Shown one piece after another: positions 56,911 through 64,000 of a stretch of DNA of 64,000 nt. The notes under the pieces were generated by a model. That model was not told the origin of the DNA and did not search any database. It was given only the letters and a program-made list of their open reading frames with translations. Source of the DNA: JAUVDZ01 sp042568205 (GTDB taxonomy: Bacteria > Patescibacteriota > Gracilibacteria > UBA1369 > PNNO01); NCBI GenBank assembly GCA_042568205.1, contig JBHPJE010000002.1, positions 1-64,000 on the forward strand. The letters run 5' to 3'. Made by a program: the position numbers and the translations under genes. Numbering within the stretch: the first letter of the stretch is position 1; every line of letters starts with the position of its first letter.

Positions 56911-58908
56911 ATGCCAAGAAACAAGGGACCAAAAAAACCAGACAGAAGAGATCTTAATTCTGCTGAGGCTTCGAGAGAAGCCCTTCAAGCTGATGGAATT
57001 GAGCAACTTGACCATCCTATTGAAGAGAATGCAGATTCTACTGCTAGGCAGGCTAACATAGTCACGCAAGCAGGTGAGGCACCAGGAAGGCAAGTAAGGG
57101 ATTTGACGCTCACTCTTAGGAATGCCCCTGAAAGACTTGCTGAACTTATTGCAAGCGGGGTCCCAGAAGGAGAGGCAACCAGAATTATTACAGAAGAGAT
57201 ATTTCAAGAATTCTCTCCACTAATTATTGATATTCCTGCGGCACATGAAACTAATGGTGAATTTGCTCCAGAACAAACACCAGGACCTGAAGCATATGAG
57301 AGATATGGCTTATTAAAGCAACAAAAAATGCGCATACTGGATGCACAAAGAGGATGCGCATTAAGGGCTTTACAGACCGGGAAACAAGAAACTCACGCAC
57401 TTTATTATGATAAAGAAAAGTGGCGAGCTGTTAGTGAAGATGAAGAATACAGAAAAAGGCAATTAGAATTGACTATTATCTTAGAAAACTTGCAATTAAT
57501 TTTAGAGATTTGTGGTCATCCAGGTGCAAAAGATGTAAATGTTTGCGAACTTGGCCCTGGGGATGGAACAAAATCAAATAAAATCCGAAAGGCTCTTCAC
57601 GAATTAGGGATAAGCTTTACCCATCATCACTATGACGCAAGTCCTGCAATGCTACTTGACACCCTGATTAAACCCGTAGTAGATATTGCTACGAACGCTG
57701 TTAATACTGCAAGGAAGGGCCGCGCCAGAGAGGATCATCCATTCAAAGAGCTTGTTGAATTTATAATCCGAACAAAAGTGAGGATCCCGCAGTATCAAAA
57801 TAACGCCTTACAGAAAATTGAAATAATGCTACATAGAATGATCGCCCCTGACGTTAGAGATGATGATCCTGAATATGATAAAATTATGAAAGTTAGGAAC
57901 GGGGATTTCTTTAAATTCTGCCTAGCCAGAATGTTTTCTTTACACTCTGCTTCGAATGCCAAAGAAATTAAATCCTTAGATGAGGAAGTTAAATTACCAT
58001 ATAAATTTGTTCCACATCACAAAAGATTTGATCAAATAGATCCTGAAGAAATTGCAGCAGATGAAGATACTGCAACAATCATTTTCCATCAAGGAAATGA
58101 AATCTGCAATTCTCATCCAAGCGAACCAATCGAAAAACTTTATCATGACATTCTGCTTAATGACCCTGTTGTCCCTGAAGAAATTGAAGACCCAGATGAA
58201 AGAGAAAGACTGACACAAGCAACATATGCTGTTGTAGGATTTCAAATAGGAAAATTTGATGAACCAGGAAGACACAATGGGGAGCTTCAAAAAGAAGCTC
58301 GAAGAATTTTGAAGGGTTATGATATCCCACCATTCAATGAATTTGTTAGCCATTTATTTACAGACGAGGATGGTACATTTGTAAAATTTGTTGATGGAGG
58401 AGGAAGACGAATTAAGCCTGAAAATTGTATTGAAGTAAAGGCAGAATTCACTGAAGATCCAGACAACCCTGGATTCTATGGAACTGTTCACACATTAAGA
58501 TTTACCCGAAAAGTAAATGCAGTAGTTGATAGGATCGGCTCAGGCCTTCAAGTAGTAGAAAAAAACAAAGGAGACGAAATATTACTTCTGCCTTCATATA
58601 AACCTACAATTGATCAAATGATACAGTTATTTGAAGAGAAGCATATTAAAGTTATTAAAATACTTACACAGGATATGGACGACCCAACACATGCAGTATT
58701 TGTAGTACGAAAAATGAGCCAAGAGGAGATCGACCAATACGAAGCAAAAGAACACGATGGCGAAATCCCTAGTAAGGATTCTCAAAAAATAATGACATCA
58801 AAACATAAACCTGCTAAGAAAAAAATTGCTGCTAAAAGAATTAAAAGAACACGAAGAAAAAAATTAGATAAAAGACAACTCAAGTTAATAGGCAGCAATT
58901 CAAGCTAA
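56911..58908 (+). CDS. Large protein with EgtD-like (Methyltransf_33) methyltransferase domain
   Basis: 665 residues. Residues about 1-180 are a charged, disordered-looking and helical N-terminal extension. From about 185 a SAM-dependent methyltransferase domain of EgtD type begins: motif I CELGPGDGTKSNKIRKAL near 211, HHYDASPAML, later IIFHQGNEICNSHPSEP and a C-terminal end like EgtD (GDEILLLPSYKPTIDQMIQLFEEKHIKV). The last about 55 residues are extremely basic (AKKKIAAKRIKRTRRKKLDK). EgtD trimethylates histidine on the way to ergothioneine, but no ergothioneine genes are nearby, and this protein has large unique additions. Substrate unknown; the basic tail suggests nucleic-acid or membrane binding. 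Confidence 0.75.
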   Translation: MPRNKGPKKPDRRDLNSAEASREALQADGIEQLDHPIEENADSTARQANIVTQAGEAPGRQVRDLTLTLRNAPERLAELIASGVPEGEATRIITEEIFQEFSPLIIDIPAAHETNGEFAPEQTPGPEAYERYGLLKQQKMRILDAQRGCALRALQTGKQETHALYYDKEKWRAVSEDEEYRKRQLELTIILENLQLILEICGHPGAKDVNVCELGPGDGTKSNKIRKALHELGISFTHHHYDASPAMLLDTLIKPVVDIATNAVNTARKGRAREDHPFKELVEFIIRTKVRIPQYQNNALQKIEIMLHRMIAPDVRDDDPEYDKIMKVRNGDFFKFCLARMFSLHSASNAKEIKSLDEEVKLPYKFVPHHKRFDQIDPEEIAADEDTATIIFHQGNEICNSHPSEPIEKLYHDILLNDPVVPEEIEDPDERERLTQATYAVVGFQIGKFDEPGRHNGELQKEARRILKGYDIPPFNEFVSHLFTDEDGTFVKFVDGGGRRIKPENCIEVKAEFTEDPDNPGFYGTVHTLRFTRKVNAVVDRIGSGLQVVEKNKGDEILLLPSYKPTIDQMIQLFEEKHIKVIKILTQDMDDPTHAVFVVRKMSQEEIDQYEAKEHDGEIPSKDSQKIMTSKHKPAKKKIAAKRIKRTRRKKLDKRQLKLIGSNSS

Positions 58909-58928
58909 CAAATAAAACACGATTTTCC

Positions 58929-58957
58929 TTGACTTTTAGGGCTTATTTCAATATTAT
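58929..58957 (+). promoter_or_regulatory. Promoter of the infC-rpmI-rplT operon
   Basis: TTGACT (58929-58934), 17-base spacer and TATTAT (58952-58957). The predicted start near 58964 leaves a leader of only about 24 bases before the non-AUG start of infC, too short for a folded L20-type leader. Confidence 0.8.
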
Positions 58958-58987
58958 CCTAGGGCCCTTTGTTCATAACCCAAAAAC

Positions 58988-59497
58988 ATAAGTAAACGAC
59001 TAAGAATAAACCAATATATCAAAGTTCCTACGATCCGACTAATCGACGACGAAGGAGGACAGCTTGGGATTATGGCTACTGAAAAAGCCTATGAACAAGC
59101 TAAAAGTAAGGACTTAGACCTTGTAGAGGTATCTCCAAATGCTAATCCGCCTGTGTGCAAAATCATGGATTATGGAAAGTACCAGTACAAGCAGAAAAAG
59201 ATCGATCAGAAACATAAAAAAATGCAAAAGCAGACAGAAGTTAAGGGTGTAAGAATAGGATTTAGAACAGACGTGCATGACATTGAAGTGAAAAAGAAAC
59301 AGGCAATAAAGTTCTTAAAAGCTCGAAATATCGTAAAAGTAGCATTAACTTTTAAAGGAAGAGAGCTTGCACATGTAGATCTGGCAATTGAAAAAATGAA
59401 GAAATTCGGGGAAGAGCTTACTGATTATGCCAACATTGAAGAAGGGCCAAAACGACAAGGATACAATCTAATTATGATATTAACTCCACTTAAATAA
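58988..59497 (+). CDS. infC: Translation initiation factor IF-3 (AUA start)
   Basis: 169 residues if started at the AUA at 58988. The first in-frame ATG (59072) would delete 28 conserved N-terminal residues, such as RINQYIKVPTIRLID and DDEGGQLG, which are part of the standard IF-3 N-domain. An in-frame stop (58976-58978) bounds the possible start, and no ATG, GTG or TTG lies between. Non-AUG start codons (AUU in E. coli) are a known autoregulatory feature of infC, because IF-3 itself rejects them. The C-domain is typical. First gene of infC-rpmI-rplT. Confidence 0.9.
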   Translation: MSKRLRINQYIKVPTIRLIDDEGGQLGIMATEKAYEQAKSKDLDLVEVSPNANPPVCKIMDYGKYQYKQKKIDQKHKKMQKQTEVKGVRIGFRTDVHDIEVKKKQAIKFLKARNIVKVALTFKGRELAHVDLAIEKMKKFGEELTDYANIEEGPKRQGYNLIMILTPLK

Positions 59498-59507
59498 TCA
59501 AATTATC

Positions 59508-59696
59508 ATGAAGCAAAAATCACATAGCGGTGCAAAAAAACGTGTAAAAAAGACAGGAAGAGGAACATTTATAGTTCAGAAATCTTGTAAAAACCACCTT
59601 TTAGTTAACAAATCTAAAAGACAAAAAAAGCTTAATAACAAAGGGAAAGTTGCAGAAGCACCACAACAAAAAATCTTAGCTAAACTTATTTCGTAA
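59508..59696 (+). CDS. rpmI: Ribosomal protein L35
   Basis: 62 residues, strongly basic, with the L35 pattern KQKSHSGAKKRVKKTGRGTF then SCKNHLLVNKSKRQKKLN. Length normal. It lies 10 bases after infC in the conserved infC-rpmI-rplT order. Confidence 0.96.
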   Translation: MKQKSHSGAKKRVKKTGRGTFIVQKSCKNHLLVNKSKRQKKLNNKGKVAEAPQQKILAKLIS

Positions 59697-59705
59697 TTTA
59701 ACTAT

Positions 59706-60068
59706 ATGACACGAGTTAAAAGAGGCGTACAAGCCCACCGTAGGCACAAAAAAGTTATCAAAGCTGCCAAAGGTTACCGAGGACTCCGAAGCAAAACTTT
59801 CAGACAAGCAAAGAACGCTGTCATGAAAGCAGGGATCAACGCGTACCGAGACCGCAGATTAAAAAAGAGAACTTTCAGAAGCCTATGGATCACAAGAATC
59901 AACGCAGCGTGCCGTGCAAACGGTATCAGCTACAGCCGATTTATCAATGGATGCTTTCATGCAGACATGAGAGTCGATCGAAAAATGCTTGCAGAACTAG
60001 CAGTTAGCGAGAAAGAAGCATTTAAAGCTATCGTTGATCATGTGAAAGACCAGGCAAAAACTGCATAA
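59706..60068 (+). CDS. rplT: Ribosomal protein L20
   Basis: 120 residues: MTRVKRGVQAHRRHKKVIKAAKGYRG at the N-terminus (rRNA-binding tail) and INAACRANGISYSRFINGC in the globular domain. Early assembly protein of the 50S subunit. It closes the operon 9 bases after rpmI and is followed by a terminator. Confidence 0.97.
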   Translation: MTRVKRGVQAHRRHKKVIKAAKGYRGLRSKTFRQAKNAVMKAGINAYRDRRLKKRTFRSLWITRINAACRANGISYSRFINGCFHADMRVDRKMLAELAVSEKEAFKAIVDHVKDQAKTA

Positions 60069-60095
60069 TTGCAGTGTGTATGCAAAAATATTGAA

Positions 60096-60121
60096 AGGGC
60101 TCCCTGATGGGAGCTCTTTTT
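60096..60121 (+). terminator. Intrinsic terminator of infC-rpmI-rplT
   Basis: AGGGCTCCC (60096-60104) pairs with GGGAGCTCT (60108/9-60116) with one wobble around a short loop, followed by TTTTTG. Confidence 0.85.
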
Positions 60122-60185
60122 GTTAAGGGGGGTAAAGCGTTGTATCAAATATGAATGATTTTTGCAGTCAAATTTGATAAGACAC

Positions 60186-60458
60186 TCAATACCTAACCTC
60201 AAACCCTTCGCAACCTTCTGGCGCTACCCATTCGATTTCGACTTTTTCAACTTGTGAGCCTGGAGAGCCCTGATGGCACCAGGCGATCATTTGGTCAACT
60301 GAGTCGCTTGAGCCTTCTAACATGGCTTCTACTGTGCCATCTGAGGCATTGCGAACCCAGCCGGCAACTTTAAGTTCGCTGGCTTTTTCTTGTGCGTAAT
60401 CGCGAAAAAATACTCCTTGTACAAGTCCAATAATTTTTAATTTTGCACATTTTGACAT
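60186..60458 (-). CDS. acyP: Acylphosphatase
   Basis: 90 residues; hydrolyses acyl phosphates. The catalytic Arg lies in GLVQGVFFRDYAQ (about residue 20) and the Asn in VAGWVRNASDGTVEA (about 38). The full length fits the family. Divergent from murF. Confidence 0.95.
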   Translation of the reverse strand: MSKCAKLKIIGLVQGVFFRDYAQEKASELKVAGWVRNASDGTVEAMLEGSSDSVDQMIAWCHQGSPGSQVEKVEIEWVAPEGCEGFEVRY

Positions 60459-60492
60459 ATAATACCTGCGGCTATTTCTAGTTCTATTATAA

Positions 60493-61761
60493 ATGAAAAC
60501 TCTGTTAAGAAAAATCGTTCTTAAGAAACTTGAAATTCTTGCGAGAATTAAGCTGCGTCGAATGAATGCAAAAGTAATTGGTGTGACAGGGAGTGTTGGT
60601 AAAACAACATGTAAAGATGCAATTTATGATGTGCTTAGTAAAAAGTATCGGGTTTTGAAAAACAAGAAAAGTTTTAATTCTGAGTTTGGATTGCCTTTGA
60701 CTATTTTGCATCAGGATTCTGGTTTTGGATCAGCAAAAGAGTGGATGGGAATTTTATGGAGAGGGTTTGTGCGAACTTTTTTTGTGGAAGATAAATATGA
60801 CTATCTAATTTTAGAAATGGGAGTGGATAAGCCTGGAGACATGGACTTTCTAGTTGGCTTAGCTAAGCCGAATATTGCGATCATTACTGCAATTAAACCT
60901 GTACATCTTGATGATGCTCAGTTTAAAAATGTTGAAGAAATTTTTAAAGAGAAAAGTAAAATTTGCAATGATGCTGAAGTTTGTTTGGTTAATCATGATG
61001 ATCAATATATCTCAAAACTTCAAAAAGAGAATGTTCATACTTATGGATCCAAAAACCATGTGGACTATAGAGTGAAAAATTTTGAACAAACTGAAGAGGG
61101 AATTGAATTTGATGTTGAAAATAATGGGAATTCATATCAATTTTATGCTCCATTGTATGGACAGTATTGGACAGCGAGTTTAATGCCGGCAATTGTACTT
61201 GGTTTTACTGAAGGTGTTGGAATAAATGATATTATTGATGCTATTGAAAATTACAAACTACCTCCGGGACGTTTGAGTTTGATTGAGGGACAAAAGGAAA
61301 GTCTGATCCTGGATAGTACGTATAATGCGGCTCCTGAAGGGGTAAAAGAGTCTTTGAAGGTTTTAGATTTTTTTGGAAAAAACAGGAATAAACGGAGGGT
61401 GTGTGTGTTAGGAAATATGAATGAGCTCGGGGAATTTTCAAAAGAATTACATGAAGAGGTTGGAGCAGAAATCCCACAAAATTGTGATTTATTACTAACT
61501 GTGGGTGAAGATGTAAGATATGCTGCCTCGTCAGCCAATAAACATGGAATGGATTCATCTAAGATAAAAAGTTTTCCTTCAGCAAAAGAAGCTGCAAAGT
61601 ATTACAAAGAAATTATGAATTTTGGTGACATTGTGTTGGTGAAAGGTTCACAAAATAAAGTGCGCTTAGAAATCTTTGTTAAAGCGCTCATGAAACATCC
61701 GGACAAAGCAAAAGAATTGCTTGTAAGACAAGGTGAAAAGTGGCAGAATATAGCTCCTTAA
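60493..61761 (+). CDS. murF: UDP-N-acetylmuramoyl-tripeptide--D-Ala-D-Ala ligase (MurF-like Mur ligase)
   Basis: 422-residue Mur ligase that adds D-Ala-D-Ala to the peptidoglycan precursor. The ATP-binding VTGSVGKTTCKDAI (about 33-46), the carbamylated-lysine region with EIFKEKSKIC, the C-terminal LDSTYNAAPEGVKESLKVL, and LGNMNELGEFSKELHEEV identify MurF rather than other Mur ligases. It lacks part of the N-terminal UDP-binding domain normally present (E. coli MurF is about 450 residues), starting near the ATP-binding domain. Alternative: a MurF-like ligase acting on another substrate. Confidence 0.85.
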   Translation: MKTLLRKIVLKKLEILARIKLRRMNAKVIGVTGSVGKTTCKDAIYDVLSKKYRVLKNKKSFNSEFGLPLTILHQDSGFGSAKEWMGILWRGFVRTFFVEDKYDYLILEMGVDKPGDMDFLVGLAKPNIAIITAIKPVHLDDAQFKNVEEIFKEKSKICNDAEVCLVNHDDQYISKLQKENVHTYGSKNHVDYRVKNFEQTEEGIEFDVENNGNSYQFYAPLYGQYWTASLMPAIVLGFTEGVGINDIIDAIENYKLPPGRLSLIEGQKESLILDSTYNAAPEGVKESLKVLDFFGKNRNKRRVCVLGNMNELGEFSKELHEEVGAEIPQNCDLLLTVGEDVRYAASSANKHGMDSSKIKSFPSAKEAAKYYKEIMNFGDIVLVKGSQNKVRLEIFVKALMKHPDKAKELLVRQGEKWQNIAP

Positions 61762-61770
61762 TCGCAGCGA

Positions 61771-62697
61771 ATGTACAACTGGAATATTATCGGACACAAG
61801 AAGCAATTAGAGATGATTGAGAAAGATATTGAATCTGGAAATTTAGCACATGCATATTTATTTGCTGGACCTTCAAGAGTTGGTAAGTTTTCAATTGTGA
61901 AAAAACTGGCAAATATTCTTCAGTGCGATAATAATCTTTGCAATACCTGTCCAACTTGTAAGCAATTAAAAAGCGGGAATCATCCTGACACGATTGTACT
62001 ACGAGCTGATGGGGAGTCCATTAAGATTGAACAGGTTAGAGAGATCATTACGCGGCTTCAAATGACCAAACAGTCTAATTACAAATTTCTGCTTATTAAA
62101 GGGGCTGAACGGCTTACTCCAGAAGCTGCAAATTGTCTTTTAAAAACGCTCGAAGAGCCTCCACCGAACACTTTGATTATAATGACAACTTCAAATATCA
62201 GGGAAATTTTGCCAACAATTATTTCGAGAGTTCGATTAATCAAATTTACAGCATATTCAAATAAATTTATTGAAGAAAAGCTTACAGAGTTATATCCAGA
62301 TAAAGATCCTGACACAATAAAACAGGTTGCATCGCTTGCTCTTGGAAAAAGTGGAAAAGCGATTCGGCTTTTGGAAAATTCTGAGCTTCTCCAGAAGTAT
62401 TTAAACATGTATAATGTTCTCTGTGAGTTTTTAGAGGATAAACCGCTGTATGCAAAGTTTGGCGTTGTAGAAGAGGTTTTAAATGAAGAAAAATCACCTG
62501 ATGAGTTTCTTGATGTGTTTACTCATCTTGTAAGAACAAAGCTCCAATCAGGAATTAATGTTGATACGATAACTCCTGAAAAAAAACAATATTATCTTGA
62601 TCTTCTTGCATCGATTGAAGAAACCCGAAATCTACTTAAAAGGAATATCAACGCAAGATTAGCTCTTGAAAACTTAGCACTTAAAACAATTATTTAA
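61771..62697 (+). CDS. holB: DNA polymerase III delta' subunit (HolB)
   Basis: 308 residues of the clamp-loader AAA+ family. Walker A FAGPSRVGKFS (33-41), a zinc site at Cys52, Cys57, Cys60 and Cys63 (CDNNLCNTCPTC), ANCLLKTLEEPPPNTLIIM (Walker B/SRC region with the sensor ISRVRLIKF). The second and third domains are present. It is 9 bases after murF and overlaps the next gene by one base (TAATG). Confidence 0.92.
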   Translation: MYNWNIIGHKKQLEMIEKDIESGNLAHAYLFAGPSRVGKFSIVKKLANILQCDNNLCNTCPTCKQLKSGNHPDTIVLRADGESIKIEQVREIITRLQMTKQSNYKFLLIKGAERLTPEAANCLLKTLEEPPPNTLIIMTTSNIREILPTIISRVRLIKFTAYSNKFIEEKLTELYPDKDPDTIKQVASLALGKSGKAIRLLENSELLQKYLNMYNVLCEFLEDKPLYAKFGVVEEVLNEEKSPDEFLDVFTHLVRTKLQSGINVDTITPEKKQYYLDLLASIEETRNLLKRNINARLALENLALKTII

Positions 62698-63539
62698 TGA
62701 TAGTTACAGGAATATTCGATCAATTCACTCGTAAAGAAATCTTGCTCCCAGAGCCGGAAAACACTGAATTAAAAGCAGGAGATTTCGCAGTTTTTCATGA
62801 TGATGAAAATCGGGAAAACATAGGACGTGTGCATTATTCTTCTAGAAAAGTCTCTGATTCACACGATAAGATTGCTAAAAGTTATTCATTTTTACGTAAA
62901 GCTACTCCAAACGATGTTCAGAAAATGGAAATGCAGGGTGAAAAATCTGTTGAGGCTATGCAAAAATGTAAGGAGAAAATTGCAGAGCATGAGCTTGAAA
63001 TGATTTTAGAATTTGTTGAATACTCGTTGGATGGAAATAGAATTAATTTTATTTTTACTGCTGATGATCGTGTGGATTTTAGAGATTTAGTAAAAGATTT
63101 GGCAAAAACTTTTCAAAAACAAATTCATTTGCAGCAAATTGGACCTCGCGATAAAGCTCGGATCGTAACTGGCCGGGGTAAATGCGGGAAAGGCCTATGC
63201 TGCTCAAACTGGCTTAATGACTTACAAAGTATAACTATGGATATGGTAAGATCTCAAAATTTAGAAAGCAAAGGAAGTGCAAAACTTTCTGGATGCTGTG
63301 GAAAATTAATGTGTTGTTTACGATATGAAGTTGAAGAATACAAAAAGCTGAAAAAGAATCTACCTAAATATGGAAGCATCGTTAAGGTGAAAAAAGGTGA
63401 TGCAAAGGTAATTGGGCTTGATATTTTAAATCAAAACGTTAAACTCCTCTACCCTGATAACAGCTTTGATGTTGCGCCTGTAAGCGACATTAAAAAAGTT
63501 GTAACTGAAGGAAAAGGGGAAGAATCTAACGACTCATAA
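62697..63539 (+). CDS. ricT: PSP1 domain protein (RicT/YaaT-like)
   Basis: 280 residues. The PSP1 C-terminal domain is preserved with the cysteine clusters GKCGKGLCCSNWL and LSGCCGKLMCCLRYE that in Bacillus bind an [4Fe-4S] cluster in the RicAFT complex, which controls mRNA maturation by RNase Y. The N-terminal half is VTGIFDQFTRKEILLPEPENTELKAGDFAVF. The start codon overlaps the holB stop, which matches the holB-ricT gene order of Firmicutes. No RicA or RicF partners lie in the window. Confidence 0.92.
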   Translation: MIVTGIFDQFTRKEILLPEPENTELKAGDFAVFHDDENRENIGRVHYSSRKVSDSHDKIAKSYSFLRKATPNDVQKMEMQGEKSVEAMQKCKEKIAEHELEMILEFVEYSLDGNRINFIFTADDRVDFRDLVKDLAKTFQKQIHLQQIGPRDKARIVTGRGKCGKGLCCSNWLNDLQSITMDMVRSQNLESKGSAKLSGCCGKLMCCLRYEVEEYKKLKKNLPKYGSIVKVKKGDAKVIGLDILNQNVKLLYPDNSFDVAPVSDIKKVVTEGKGEESNDS

Positions 63540-64000
63540 ATGATCTACATAATTGCTTTATCATTACTGGCTTTAATTGTAATTTTTGTACGCCGATATT
63601 TAATCGTTGTAAGAGGTGTGCATCTTGAACAAATGATTTTTAATGAAAGCGAAAAGGCCACAAAGGGCTTATTAAAGACGTTTCATGTCAAGAGAAAGCC
63701 TAAAGTTGAACATGGAGATAAATCTACTCAGGTGAAAATTTATTACACTCAAGCAATGGCATCTTATGAAAATGGCGAACTTGCAGAGTCTCAAGAACAT
63801 TTTGAAAAAGTTTATAAAATGGATAAAAATTTCAAAGACGCCAGTAAAAAATTAGGATTAATTTATTTAAAAAAAGAATTATTTGATAAGGCAGAAGATA
63901 TTTTTCGTGATCTAATTGTAATAAATGAAGAAGATGCAGTTGCGCACAGTAATCTTGGTCGTGCTTTATACGAACAAAAAAAGTTTCAAGAAGCATTAGA
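63540..64000 (+). CDS. TPR-repeat membrane protein (cut by window end)
   Basis: The frame starts at ATG 63540, directly after the ricT stop, and is open to the end of the window (at least 153 codons). One N-terminal transmembrane helix (IIALSLLALIVIFV), then a basic linker (HVKRKPKVEHGDKS) and tetratricopeptide repeats beginning about residue 75 (MASYENGELAESQEHFEKVYKM; LIYLKKELFDKAEDIF; NLGRALYEQKKFQEAL). TPRs mediate protein-protein contacts. Partial at the 3' end. Confidence 0.85.
   Translation, partial: MIYIIALSLLALIVIFVRRYLIVVRGVHLEQMIFNESEKATKGLLKTFHVKRKPKVEHGDKSTQVKIYYTQAMASYENGELAESQEHFEKVYKMDKNFKDASKKLGLIYLKKELFDKAEDIFRDLIVINEEDAVAHSNLGRALYEQKKFQEAL

Noticed and set aside
59072..59497. 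infC starting at the first ATG with a GGAGG sequence 17 bases upstream.
   Set aside because: The GGAGG is inside the conserved DDEGGQLG codons of the IF-3 N-domain, so the ATG start would be internal.

Overview
The window looks like chromosomal DNA of a Candidate Phyla Radiation (Patescibacteria) bacterium, and Peregrinibacteria is my best guess. The reasons are the strong AT bias, densely packed and mostly short genes, many small lineage-type hypothetical proteins, several S-layer-homology (SLH) proteins, a DUF4012 protein, a PSP1/RicT protein, two MEP-pathway genes and a compact infC-rpmI-rplT operon. TGA is a normal stop (for example at the ends of the C39 peptidase and lysS genes), so this is not a code-25 Gracilibacterium or Absconditabacterium. 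The lineage call is inference from gene content and was not tested phylogenetically.

Layout. 1-9.4 kb is a cell-envelope block: three SLH proteins, murA, murJ, a C39-type peptidase and a membrane-anchored protein, with a tRNA-like element and terminator between murA and murJ. 9.3-13.2 kb holds comM, a TrmB-type regulator and a divergent sodium:solute symporter whose shared intergenic region carries a 12-base palindrome. 13.2-17.1 kb is a copper operon (csoR, an HMA/TauE-like/cupredoxin fusion, copA) with its promoter and operator visible. 17.1-27.6 kb has yraN, dnaB, lysS, a DUF4012 gene, a long-form guaA and several unknown genes. 27.6-34.1 kb has a PAP2/polyprenol-kinase fusion, murI, two DUF881 genes, a membrane-anchored HTH protein, a TrmH-type methyltransferase, ybeY and a UDP-xylose-synthase-like gene, followed by a gap with candidate microproteins. 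34.4-41.4 kb is an accessory stretch of small lipoproteins and unknown genes with a SRAP protein, an aminotransferase, tRNA-Ser(GCU), a HAD hydrolase and a GC-rich orphan gene. 41.5-49.4 kb has a VOC protein, a Na/Pi-like membrane protein, carB of eukaryotic CPS type, trxB and glpD, with an 11-base tandem array between the last two. 49.5-56.8 kb has an antiporter, a glycosyltransferase/SGNH operon, a second GC-rich orphan gene (a lipoprotein) and ispG-dxr. 56.9-64 kb has an EgtD-like fusion protein, infC-rpmI-rplT, acylphosphatase, murF, holB, ricT and a TPR gene cut by the window end.

How it works together. Most genes serve envelope construction (murA, murF, murI, murJ, lipid-carrier genes, glycosyltransferases, SLH proteins) and core information processing. 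Promoters follow a regular TTGACA-N16/18-TATAAT pattern, most often N17. Ribosome-binding sequences are usually absent; many leaders are A-rich, and at least three genes (murA, murJ, a HAD hydrolase) appear to start within 0-3 bases of the predicted transcription start. The two GC-rich orphan genes break this pattern with strong Shine-Dalgarno sequences and tight GC-rich terminators. They, the fusion proteins, the eukaryotic-type CarB and GuaA, the tRNA-like element and the microprotein region are the parts most worth a second look.
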